From: Bdellovibrio sp.
GTDB taxonomy: Bacteria; Bdellovibrionota; UBA1018
Direction: 5' to 3'
Assembly (NCBI GenBank): GCA_016213345.1
Contig: JACRAO010000140.1
Span: 1-13,695 of the forward strand
Length of the DNA stretch: 13,695 nt
The position numbers and the translations under genes are program-made. The notes beneath the pieces are model-generated. The model was not told the DNA's origin, searched no databases, and saw only the letters and a program-made list of their open reading frames with translations. Below are positions 7,236 through 13,695 of this stretch, piece after piece; positions within the stretch are counted from its first letter, which is position 1; every line of letters starts with the position of its first letter.

Positions 7236-7967
7236 TTAATCTTTTAAAAGCTCCTTTGAGCGATCAAAACCAGTCACTCCACCCCACATAGTTGTTCTAG
7301 ACAATATGTAATTAGTTGAAACATGATCCCAATTTCGATAAATGTTAGGATCTACAAAAAATTGTGCAAATGGTTTAAATGAAATTTTACCCATTGTCCA
7401 GCTTGTAGCAGACATACCAGCACTAAATCCCATGTAAGCATAAACTTTTATTATAAAAGCCGGCGTGTTGTTTTCTTGTAAGATTACTTTTTTTAGCCTC
7501 GGTAGTTTTGATGTTTCCTTAGGTAAAAAACTAAAAATAGCGCCACTATGATTTTGCTCAGTGTAAAAACCGATACCCTGAAATGTTGTGGCAGAAAAGG
7601 CTGCTTCTTTTATTACTAAGTAAATTTCAACTAGACTTCCATACATATCTGGTGAGGTTATTTCGCCTCTACCGTTTTGTGCTAAGCGCCCGGCGACAGG
7701 GTTAACTACCTCTGCATTGAGGATGTCAGTTAGCAATCTTGTACAATCAACTTTTTGCTGCTTAAAATCAAGATTGCACTGTCTAATCGGGATTGGAATA
7801 GAAGCTTGTGAGGTATTATAACTTGTTTTTGGCGAAATACTTGATCCAAGCTGAGCACTTAAAACCTGAATATCCGTATTGTTTTTGTCCTCTATGGCAA
7901 AAACAGAAGAAATATTAAAACTCAAAAAAATAAAAAAACAAATCACTGTTCTATAAAAAGATGTCAT
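7236..7967 (-). CDS. Secreted hypothetical protein
   Basis: A 243-aa protein with a Sec signal peptide: MTSFYR, a hydrophobic core (V8-S21), then a likely cut after Ala24 (SVFA|IED). The mature part (about 219 aa) has a Ser/Thr-rich N-terminus, one Cys pair (C64 and C75) that may form a disulfide, and a predicted beta-rich remainder with aromatic residues (GIGFYTEQNHSGAIFSF, FIIKVYAYMGFSAG). There is no lipobox, so it is probably periplasmic, outer-membrane associated or released. The family is not recognised. A purine-rich ribosome binding site (AGAGGGGAGAG) lies before the ATG. It seems to be a single-gene unit with its own promoter. Confidence 0.78.
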   Translation of the reverse strand: MTSFYRTVICFFIFLSFNISSVFAIEDKNNTDIQVLSAQLGSSISPKTSYNTSQASIPIPIRQCNLDFKQQKVDCTRLLTDILNAEVVNPVAGRLAQNGRGEITSPDMYGSLVEIYLVIKEAAFSATTFQGIGFYTEQNHSGAIFSFLPKETSKLPRLKKVILQENNTPAFIIKVYAYMGFSAGMSATSWTMGKISFKPFAQFFVDPNIYRNWDHVSTNYILSRTTMWGGVTGFDRSKELLKD

Positions 7968-8006
7968 GAAATTATCTCTCCCCTCTTAATGTTTAAGATT
8001 ACTCGC

Positions 8007-8045
8007 ATACGGCGTATTATATAAATATTGAAATAGCAATAAGAA
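8007..8045 (-). promoter_or_regulatory. Promoter of the secreted protein gene with an overlapping palindrome
   Basis: On the minus strand a perfect -10 box TATAAT (8021-8016) has a weak -35 TTCTTA (8045-8040) at 18-base spacing. The palindrome ATACG-G-CGTAT (8007-8017) overlaps the downstream end of the -10 box and the expected start site, as an operator would. The gene start is at 7967. Confidence 0.45.
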
Positions 8046-8057
8046 TATTTTTAAATT

Positions 8058-8137
8058 AAAAAAACCCGCTAACATGAGGATCAGGGCCCTAGATCCGATT
8101 TTAGGGCCCCGGAAGGATTTGGGGAGGGATATTAGCG
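8058..8137 (-). terminator. Nested stem structure and T-run after the small lipoprotein gene
   Basis: The outer arms CGCTAA (8067-8072) and TTAGCG (8132-8137) enclose an inner 8-bp stem GGGCCCTA (8084-8091) / TAGGGCCC (8102-8109) with a 10-base loop. On the minus strand the structure is followed by GGG and seven T (8064-8058), as in a Rho-independent terminator. The outer arm includes the stop codon of the frame-shifted lipoprotein reading frame, which fits termination of that gene. The large loop is unusual. Confidence 0.45.
8077..8105 (+). repeat. Dispersed intergenic repeat, copy 2
   Basis: Second copy of the element at 3121-3149, with the shared core ATCAGGGCCCTAGATCCG at 8080-8097. Here the second arm TAGGGCCC is present, so a complete hairpin can form. 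Confidence 0.7.
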
Positions 8138-8337
8138 CTTTCGAATGCTTCCTGCTCTTACGTCGCTCACTTCAACAAGGCAGCTACTTCCGGACCCACT
8201 CGAAAACAAACAATCCATGAAGCGAATCATGGACTGGCTCGGATCAAACTCGTTTCCATTTTTTATGGCCAATCTTAATGCTAATGAAAATGGATCTAGC
8301 GAAACTGTAGAAAAACTAACCATACTAGAGGAAAAAA
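8132..8337 (-). pseudogene. Displaced C-terminal part of the small lipoprotein gene (-1 frame)
   Basis: After the T7 run (8338-8332 on the minus strand), the -1 frame is open for over 60 codons to TAA at 8134-8132. It reads FSLALRLAIKNGNEFDPS and later VEVSDVRAGSIRKR. One extra T in the run would join it to the lipoprotein frame, giving about 161 aa. The in-frame continuation instead gives only a short hydrophobic tail (about 14 residues). The gene may be frame-shifted by mutation, by sequencing error or by programmed slippage. Codon choice fits this strand moderately well. Confidence 0.42.
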
Positions 8338-8616
8338 AGGCAAAAATCTTGCCTGAGCTTCGTAAACTCCAGACAATACATCCATTTCACTTTGTGACAT
8401 GGGGTTCACAGTTGGATAAGGAGAATTAGGAAACTGCCAAGCAGGAAATGTTGGCTTAGCTGTAGGAGCTGGTTGGGTCTGTTGTACTGGTTGAGGATTA
8501 GTATTCGGAGTGTCTCCACATCCGCTTATAAATAGATTTATTAGTACCAACCCTATGAGCCCTATTGGCCCAATTTTGGTGATACTTTTATAATTAAACC
8601 GTCTTAACATCAACAT
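8296..8616 (-). CDS. Small lipoprotein, C-terminus frame-shifted
   Basis: Lipoprotein of unknown function, 106 aa in the uninterrupted frame. The signal peptide has a basic n-region (MLMLRRFNYKSITK), a hydrophobic core and lipobox ISG|C33, followed by Gly-Asp. The mature part begins with a Pro/Gln/Thr-rich linker (TPNTNPQPVQQTQPAPTAKP), then FPAWQFPNSPYPTVNPMSQSEMDVLSGVYEAQARF. The ATG at 8616 was chosen because GAAAGG lies eight bases upstream. The open frame extends to a GTG at 8706, but that start has no ribosome binding site and would precede the sigma-54-type promoter's start point. The product probably sits in the outer or inner membrane, facing the periplasm or surface. The end at 8296 is probably not native (see the -1 frame entry). 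Confidence 0.62.
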   Translation of the reverse strand: MLMLRRFNYKSITKIGPIGLIGLVLINLFISGCGDTPNTNPQPVQQTQPAPTAKPTFPAWQFPNSPYPTVNPMSQSEMDVLSGVYEAQARFLPFFPLVWLVFLQFR

Positions 8617-8680
8617 CGCTTCAGCCTTTCGTGACTTGTTACGCTGTTCAAAAAGTTCCTCGTCACTTACTAATATATAA

Positions 8681-8696
8681 TGCATAAACAGTGCCA
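8681..8696 (-). promoter_or_regulatory. Sigma-54 (-24/-12) promoter for the small lipoprotein gene
   Basis: TGGCAC-TGTTT-ATGCA on the minus strand matches the TGGCAC-N5-TTGCA consensus except for one base, with exactly 10 bases between the GG and GC pairs. The predicted start is near 8671, about 55 bases before the ATG at 8616. It would need an activator such as the NtrC-family protein at 1053-2420. Confidence 0.6.
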
Positions 8697-8734
8697 AAAA
8701 TGACACAGTATATTAAATAATTTTTATTTAAAAA

Positions 8735-8747
8735 TATCAAATACTTA
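8735..8747 (+). promoter_or_regulatory. IHF binding site consensus
   Basis: TATCAAATACTTA fits the WATCAA-N4-TTR consensus at every fixed position. It lies about 65-75 bases upstream of the predicted sigma-54 start, the usual place for a bend that brings a bound activator to the polymerase. A 19-bp A/T palindrome (8713-8731) lies between it and the promoter. Confidence 0.42.
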
Positions 8748-8780
8748 TGTGATATGTTTTAGAAAGACAATCAAAGTGGG

Positions 8781-8815
8781 GACACAAAAACTGTCAAAAG
8801 TTTAGACATGTGACA
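8781..8815. promoter_or_regulatory. TGTC/GACA half-site cluster, candidate activator binding region
   Basis: GACA or TGTC occurs at 8781, 8792, 8805 and 8812, plus 8766 just outside. The best dyad is the 17-bp TGTCAAAAGTTTAGACA (8792-8808), which pairs at seven of eight positions, the same length as NtrC-type enhancers. It is centred about 129 bases before the predicted sigma-54 start point. It overlaps the stop codon of the large methyltransferase-like gene. Confidence 0.4.
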
Positions 8816-11430
8816 ATTAGATCGTTAAGATTTTGGATTTGTTTTATTTTTCTACCGTGAGATTTTAGTATTTCTACTGCAGTCTGTTCAAAAAGCTCCA
8901 TGTCGCGGGGAATTTTTAAAATTTTGATTAGCTCTCCCCATGTGGGATTGACAAGATTTTTCACCTCGCTCCAAAGAATATCTAAAACTCTTGGTTTTAT
9001 TGAGCTAAGTTGTACGTTTCTTCCTGTTTCGGAGCAAAATAAAATACCAGGTATTGGAGATCTAACTTTTTCAATATTGATAATGGGCAAATGAAGTGGA
9101 AGGTTTCCTGAAATTTGCACCTGATCTGAGTACGTAGCTTGGGTTAGTTCAGGTTTTGGCAATAGCTCGATCAGATCTGCCCATTCGATTTGACCATCTG
9201 CGCCCACCAGAGAAAGAAGTTTTGCTTGGTCTTGTTTGATTTTTTCTAAAGCATGGGTTGCTTCTACAAAAACAGAGGCTTGAATACATTCTTTTTCTGG
9301 CGATGTTTTTAAAGTCAAAAGTTTTTCTTTTATTTCTTCTGCTTTTGAGTCAGTTTCGACCAGAAGATTTTGCCATTCTCTTGGTAAAGACAAAGTAGTG
9401 GCTTCGTTTTCAAGTGGAATTCCCATAGCAAATATTATCGGCTTAGGGATTGGTACGAGCTTAAGCACATGTTCGCTTAATATCCAGCGTCCATTTTTGC
9501 GTTCAGCCGTGTGGTCAAACCATTTTTCCATGACTTTAGACTGTAAGTAATATTTTAGGGGGTACATCCAGGAGCTTTCTCTGAATAAAATAAAAAACCC
9601 AGTTCCTTTTGAGGTTGGTGTGAGATCATTGGTTGGGGTTACTAACAGTTCGTGATTTTCCGTCTTATTATAAGGAAGGCTTGCGAAAAGTCCAATGTTT
9701 TGGTTTGAAAACTTCCATGGCCCTTGTGGTTTGGGCGCTGAATCAATGCACTGTCTAATGGTTGTAAAATAAGCTAACGGTACTGAATTTTTTCTGAGTT
9801 TTTCTAAAGCATCTAAAACATCGTGTTCAGTTCTTTCTGGCCAAAGTTCAGACCATTCTTTTTGTGGGCTTGGGCTCTGCTGGTGATGAATTTTCCAGTG
9901 TTCTCTTTGTGGCGGAGATGGGTGCTCTAATGTAAACGCATCAGATAGCAATAGGGGAACTTCGATATGGCTTCGGATTTGACCTTCGATAGAAATTCTT
10001 AATGGATAGTTTTCTAATCGGTTTTGAATATTTGTCTCTCTTTGAAACAGATATAAGTATTTTGGAAAAAGTGGAGCTGTCAAAGGTAAGGTGTGATTAA
10101 CGTCTGTAAAACTCCATTCACAAAGCAACTTGGCTTTTTCTAGTAGAAAATTTAAGCATTCCTGACCTTCGTGTTGTGCCAGGGGTTCTTCTCTGGCTAT
10201 CCAAAGCAGTCCACCTGGTCTAAGCTTGCTGAGTGCAACGCAAGCTTGTATGGCTCCCATGCTTGTATGGGTTGATTTCAATTTTTTGAGACTTGGATAG
10301 TTTTCGAGTTGATTTCGAAATTCTTGTGCTTCATTTTGTCTTCCCTGCGGACGGATACAGCGTTCTTCTAAAACGAAAGCGATATCACAAGCTTCCATTT
10401 CGGTAATGAGAGCGTAGAGAGATGGTTTGGGTGAGCCCAATGTCAATGAAAGCTGATCTTTAGCAAAAACCTCAAGTCCACTGCCTGTTGTCCAAAGGGG
10501 CGGCACTCCTGGTCCTCTCCAGAGTTGACTCATTTCTGATAAAAAGAGTTGAAACTGATTTTGTTCAAGCCCAATCCAGGAGAGTTCTTTGGGGCTTGTG
10601 AGTACCATGGTGCTATCCCTTAGGGTTGGACTAAAGGCAACGGGTCTTCTTTTTAGGGGACCCATTTTTATTTCTGTTTGAAAACCGAATTTAAAAATTT
10701 TTTCCCAAAATGTAGAAAAAAACCTTAAATCATAACCTCTGATTTCGGGCCATGAGGGTTGAAATTGTCTCGTTAGTTTTAGGAGTTGTAGGAGGAAAAA
10801 TGGCGATTCATCAGCCAGGGTCCAAGGTTCGATTGCTTTCCAGAGATCTCTTTGAATGGCGGAGCTGGGATTGTACCAGGAATAAAGATTGGGGCGTGTT
10901 ACTTGCCACCCTTCGCGATCAACAGGTAAAAATGGCTTTAGAGCTGAGCTTAGCGCCCAGTTGAGATTATTGAGATCATCTTGCTTCATTGGTCTGATGC
11001 CTCGGTCTGACCATGATTTTAAGAGCAACACTTGACCAAGAGTAAAGATTGCAACTTCTTCGAAAAAAGTTCTTAATGCATTTTCTTGTGCGGAAGTATA
11101 AAGCTGGTTAATCCAGCTTTTTAGTGGATCGGAAGTATTATTCAAAAAACCAGTATTTTGAGCGGAAAGTTTTGATAAATATTGAAAAATAGCTTCGCGC
11201 CTTCCTGGGTTTAAAGAAAATAATTTCGCCAGATTGGCTTCGAGCTCTTGCCGCATCTGGCCCGAAAGGGCAATCAGAGTTGCTACATAAGGAGGCAAAG
11301 GGCTTAGTAGTGTAGTTAGACTTCTATTATAAGGGGATTCGGTGACTTTAGAGTCCTCCGTGTTTTTAGAAAAATAAGCGCCTGTCCCCTCTTTTTTTGA
11401 AAGAGGGAGTGTAAAATCTAGTTGTTCCAT
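8794..11430 (-). CDS. Large DNA-methyltransferase-like protein, possibly inactive
   Basis: About 878 aa from the ATG at 11430. Order: a helical N-terminal part (about 40-230), a Rossmann-like centre, and a C-terminal part like the target-recognition region of type I/IIG adenine methyltransferases. The centre has LWTTGSGLEVF (about 312-322), where DPACGSG would be expected, and LRPGGLLWIAREEPL (403-417), which matches the KPGGRLAFVLP strand of HsdM-like enzymes. The recognition-like part has LKYYLQSKVMEKWF and ILSEHVLKLVPIPKP (about 625-663), as in TaqI/HsdS-type domains. No NPPY/DPPY motif is visible, so catalysis is doubtful. No restriction gene lies beside it. The start has GGGGAG three bases upstream. 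An in-frame ATG at 11511 without a ribosome binding site is the alternative. It is less AT-rich than the genes at 4729-7067. Family assignment is tentative. Confidence 0.6.
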   Translation of the reverse strand: MEQLDFTLPLSKKEGTGAYFSKNTEDSKVTESPYNRSLTTLLSPLPPYVATLIALSGQMRQELEANLAKLFSLNPGRREAIFQYLSKLSAQNTGFLNNTSDPLKSWINQLYTSAQENALRTFFEEVAIFTLGQVLLLKSWSDRGIRPMKQDDLNNLNWALSSALKPFLPVDREGWQVTRPNLYSWYNPSSAIQRDLWKAIEPWTLADESPFFLLQLLKLTRQFQPSWPEIRGYDLRFFSTFWEKIFKFGFQTEIKMGPLKRRPVAFSPTLRDSTMVLTSPKELSWIGLEQNQFQLFLSEMSQLWRGPGVPPLWTTGSGLEVFAKDQLSLTLGSPKPSLYALITEMEACDIAFVLEERCIRPQGRQNEAQEFRNQLENYPSLKKLKSTHTSMGAIQACVALSKLRPGGLLWIAREEPLAQHEGQECLNFLLEKAKLLCEWSFTDVNHTLPLTAPLFPKYLYLFQRETNIQNRLENYPLRISIEGQIRSHIEVPLLLSDAFTLEHPSPPQREHWKIHHQQSPSPQKEWSELWPERTEHDVLDALEKLRKNSVPLAYFTTIRQCIDSAPKPQGPWKFSNQNIGLFASLPYNKTENHELLVTPTNDLTPTSKGTGFFILFRESSWMYPLKYYLQSKVMEKWFDHTAERKNGRWILSEHVLKLVPIPKPIIFAMGIPLENEATTLSLPREWQNLLVETDSKAEEIKEKLLTLKTSPEKECIQASVFVEATHALEKIKQDQAKLLSLVGADGQIEWADLIELLPKPELTQATYSDQVQISGNLPLHLPIINIEKVRSPIPGILFCSETGRNVQLSSIKPRVLDILWSEVKNLVNPTWGELIKILKIPRDMELFEQTAVEILKSHGRKIKQIQNLNDLIVTCLNF

Positions 11431-11556
11431 GAACTCCCCAATGTGAGTGAAGTAATAGATAGCAATAAGAGGATTTGTTTGGCGAGCAAAAACTAACAAC
11501 GCAGAGTGCATTATTTATGACGCAACATAGTAGAATAAAAGGGTTTTATTTTATGC

Positions 11557-11585
11557 TTGCTAAAATAATTAATATTGTTTATATT
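11557..11585 (+). promoter_or_regulatory. Possible sigma-70 promoter for the VWA-like lipoprotein gene
   Basis: TTGCTA (11557-11562), 17 bases, then TATATT (11580-11585). The start would fall near 11592, leaving a short leader that holds the AGAGAG ribosome binding site (11591-11596). It lies in the divergent intergenic region shared with the methyltransferase-like gene. Confidence 0.33.
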
Positions 11586-11605
11586 TATTAAGAGAGTTAA
11601 GAAAT

Positions 11606-13695
11606 ATGAAGAATTTAGATTTTAAACAATTTGGCTCGAAAGAAAGAAAAGAGAGTGGGGTTGGATATGCATTCGTTCTACTTATTTTTTCTTTACTAGT
11701 GTCTTCTTGTTATGATGAAAAATACAATAAGGGTTGGGGACAGTTTGAAAATCTAGATATACCGGCTGGCTGTTTTGTTGATCAATTCGTACAAAAACCT
11801 AGTAAAGAATATACACAATCATTAGATATTCTGTTTGTGGTTAACAGCACTCCTTATATGAACGTCGAAAGAATTGCAGTAGCAAATGGGATTGATTCAT
11901 TTTTGCAATCTTTACCTCTGGATATGAATTTTCGTATTGGTGTTATGCTTGCCCAAGGAAATACAGCAGCAAACCGTAGTGGTGGGATCCTGCCAAGCAG
12001 AAGTGGAAGGCTTTGGACATGGCCACCATTACCCCCGGTAATTGATTCTGAGACAATGTCACTAAAAGATATCAGATGGCAACTGCTTTTTAAAATGACT
12101 GTGGTCGAATTTGACAAAGACCCTAATGAGGGAGAAGCTGGACTATATTCTTTTTCAAGAGCTTTAGATCCAGATCGTTTAGCTGAAAATCAGAAAAATG
12201 GGTTTTTTAGAGCAGATTCTGCATTAGCTGTGGTTTTTGTTTCCAATAAAAACGATCTCTGTGCTGATTTTCCTAAAGGGACAATAATTTTGCCACCTTT
12301 GACTAAAGGCGAATTAAATCTTAGACAACGCGATTGTGGGGGAATTAGCCCACAGAATGTTTTGGATAAAATTAAAAAACTTCAAGGCAAAAATCCTTTT
12401 GTGATCGGTGCTATTGTTTTTAATAACCCTGCCACCGTAATTCATATTAATCAAAATCGATACGGCTATGGCTATATGGACCTTGTAAATTTAAGTGGAG
12501 GAGTTTCGGTAGATTTGGCCAGAGGAGACTATGCCGAAGGACTTAGAGAAATTGCTAACCTGGTTGTAAAAAAATTAGAACTTATTCATGATTTTACTTT
12601 GACAAACTCTAATGTTGATCCGTCTAGTATTCGAGTATGGGTGGATGGCGAAGAAACAACGTCGTTCTCGTATGTTGAAGAAAAAAATCAAGTCCACCTG
12701 GTTAATGCTGGTGAGGTAGGTTCGAAAATAAGAATTTATTATTGTGAAAAGAAAGCTGTTACGCCAACTCCTACGCCCAGTCCTTCGTCATCACCAGATA
12801 AATGTCAATCTTTACAAGAAGAAATAGAAGAACCAAATAGATTACCTAAATCTTGTTTAGATATTATTGCGCAAGGTAATCTAGGAAATGGTGTCTATAC
12901 GATTTATCCATCCGGGGGAGATCATGCGCCAATAGATGTCAATTGCCTCATGGACAAAGACGAAGGTGGGTGGACACAGTTTATTAATATTGATCAAGCC
13001 GGTCTGCAAGGAGCATATTACGGAAATATTACAACTTTAGATGCATTTGGTACCACATACCACTATGGAAATCGTATTGCTTCGAAACCTGATTCTACTG
13101 TGCTTTTGCACCTTGAGGGTAATCATGGTGGTTTTAAAATCATGTTAAAACAACCATCAATTAGTCCAGCTTTTACTCCAAGTCAGGGTGCTGATTTTAA
13201 AGAGATCAGCAATATCTCTATTCCCATTGATGGAGAGCAAATAAATTCGAGCATTGTAGGAGGTTTAAACTTTCAAACAACTAAGGCAGGTTATGGTGGA
13301 GGATCAATTGTTGGATTGGTTAATCCATACGGGTTGGGAACTGTAGTTGGAAATACTGTTTATAACTTCAAATATATTGATCCAGCAACTTGGAGTGGGA
13401 TCTGGTGGGTTATTCAGCAAACCGTGCCTTCGTGTCCCAGTATGTATTGGGGTGGTGGGGGCTGTGGATATGTTGCTGCAAATAGTATGAATCTGCATGG
13501 ACAAGTGCGACACAATAATATGAATACAGAAAATACAGTGGATTTCCTAAGACTGTATTACCGTGAAGATAAACCAAAAATCCGCATTAATCCTTGTCCA
13601 ACACCAACGCCGACACCAACGCCGACACCGACACCAACGCCGACACCGACACCAACGCCGACACCGACACCAACGCCGACACCGACACCAACGCC
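11606..13695 (+). CDS. VWA-like / fibrinogen-like (GGGWT-type) lipoprotein, 3'-truncated
   Basis: The open frame of 696 codons runs off the right edge. The start ATG at 11606 has AGAGAG upstream. Residues 1-34 form a long lipoprotein signal with lipobox LVSSC35, and the next residue (Tyr) fits outer-membrane sorting. A VWA-like domain follows (about 72-330): SLDILFVVNSTPYM stands where the metal site DxSxS would be, and VFVSNKND (210-217) replaces the usual VSDEDD. A beta-rich part (about 335-380) resembles the domain that often follows such VWA modules. After a TPTPTPSPSSSP linker (about 385-395), residues 417-655 look like the bacterial fibrinogen-like fold: C417, GNGVYTIYPSGG, C447 and DEGGWTQF, ending DFLRLYYRE. 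From residue 665 the protein is pure Thr-Pro. It is probably a surface protein for binding or adhesion. Confidence 0.85.
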   Translation, partial: MKNLDFKQFGSKERKESGVGYAFVLLIFSLLVSSCYDEKYNKGWGQFENLDIPAGCFVDQFVQKPSKEYTQSLDILFVVNSTPYMNVERIAVANGIDSFLQSLPLDMNFRIGVMLAQGNTAANRSGGILPSRSGRLWTWPPLPPVIDSETMSLKDIRWQLLFKMTVVEFDKDPNEGEAGLYSFSRALDPDRLAENQKNGFFRADSALAVVFVSNKNDLCADFPKGTIILPPLTKGELNLRQRDCGGISPQNVLDKIKKLQGKNPFVIGAIVFNNPATVIHINQNRYGYGYMDLVNLSGGVSVDLARGDYAEGLREIANLVVKKLELIHDFTLTNSNVDPSSIRVWVDGEETTSFSYVEEKNQVHLVNAGEVGSKIRIYYCEKKAVTPTPTPSPSSSPDKCQSLQEEIEEPNRLPKSCLDIIAQGNLGNGVYTIYPSGGDHAPIDVNCLMDKDEGGWTQFINIDQAGLQGAYYGNITTLDAFGTTYHYGNRIASKPDSTVLLHLEGNHGGFKIMLKQPSISPAFTPSQGADFKEISNISIPIDGEQINSSIVGGLNFQTTKAGYGGGSIVGLVNPYGLGTVVGNTVYNFKYIDPATWSGIWWVIQQTVPSCPSMYWGGGGCGYVAANSMNLHGQVRHNNMNTENTVDFLRLYYREDKPKIRINPCPTPTPTPTPTPTPTPTPTPTPTPTPTPTPTPT
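12755..12796 (+). repeat. Short Thr-Pro/Ser-Pro linker coding stretch
   Basis: Codes for TPTPTPSPSSSP between the VWA-like and fibrinogen-like parts. It is the same kind of linker as the longer tract at the window end, suggesting domains joined by Thr-Pro linkers. Confidence 0.6.
13598..13695 (+). repeat. 18-bp tandem repeat coding for Thr-Pro
   Basis: Built from the 12-mer ACACCAACGCCG (A) and the 6-mer ACACCG (B) in the order A-A-B-A-B-A-B-A-B-A, with the last unit cut by the window end. The 18-bp A-B unit occurs four times without a mismatch. It codes for uninterrupted Thr-Pro from residue 665. It is much richer in G+C than the rest of the gene. Confidence 0.95.

Noticed and set aside
8145..8429. 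94-codon plus-strand open frame
   Set aside because: It lies antisense to the lipoprotein gene and its -1 frame continuation, has no clear ribosome binding site, and the opposite strand has a signal peptide, a lipobox, a promoter and a better start.
8617..8706. Longer start (GTG at 8706) for the lipoprotein
   Set aside because: It would place the signal peptide after 30 charged residues, has no ribosome binding site, and would begin upstream of the predicted sigma-54 transcription start.
11431..11511. Longer start (ATG at 11511) for the methyltransferase-like gene
   Set aside because: No Shine-Dalgarno sequence is present there, whereas the ATG at 11430 has GGGGAG upstream. The longer form cannot be fully excluded.
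11854..12117. 87-codon minus-strand open frame, and a similar one at 13304-13513
   Set aside because: Both are antisense inside the long VWA-like lipoprotein frame, with no family resemblance or ribosome binding site.

Overview
The window looks like AT-rich chromosomal DNA from a predatory or free-living proteobacterium of the Bdellovibrionota/Oligoflexia kind. This is an inference. It rests on a sensor kinase plus sigma-54 activator pair, a cysteine-rich prepilin-like protein, several lipoproteins, and a VWA-like/fibrinogen-like surface protein with Thr-Pro linkers. No rRNA, tRNA, CRISPR array or intact transposase gene was seen.

Left part (1-3240): the 3' part of a membrane histidine kinase gene overlaps the gene for an NtrC-family response regulator (+ strand). 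Next comes a small minus-strand DUF4160/DUF2442 gene pair, with a 12-bp perfect inverted repeat over its likely promoter. The pair lies between two near-identical copies of the last ~30 bp of the ntrC-like gene, 790 bp apart. Either a small element inserted at the gene's 3' end, or a paralogue left a relic there.

Middle (3240-8060): a 459-aa prepilin-like protein (+) has a canonical N-terminal methylation motif and at least four tandem Cys-bounded repeats. Convergent to it are a ChaN/Tiki-like protein and an overlapping upstream gene of unknown function (both -). Then comes a secreted protein of unknown function (-), with a TATAAT box and a short palindrome upstream.

Right part (8060-13695): a small lipoprotein gene (-) appears interrupted by a -1 frame change at a run of seven T. 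Its upstream region has a near-consensus sigma-54 promoter, a perfect IHF consensus and a cluster of TGTC/GACA half-sites that includes a 17-bp dyad. This is the layout expected of a gene controlled by an NtrC-type activator such as the one at 1053-2420, although that link is inferred. A ~878-aa protein (-) resembles a DNA adenine methyltransferase with a target-recognition-like C-terminal part, but no NPPY motif is visible. Divergent from it is a large lipoprotein gene (+) that runs off the window end inside an 18-bp Thr-Pro coding tandem repeat.
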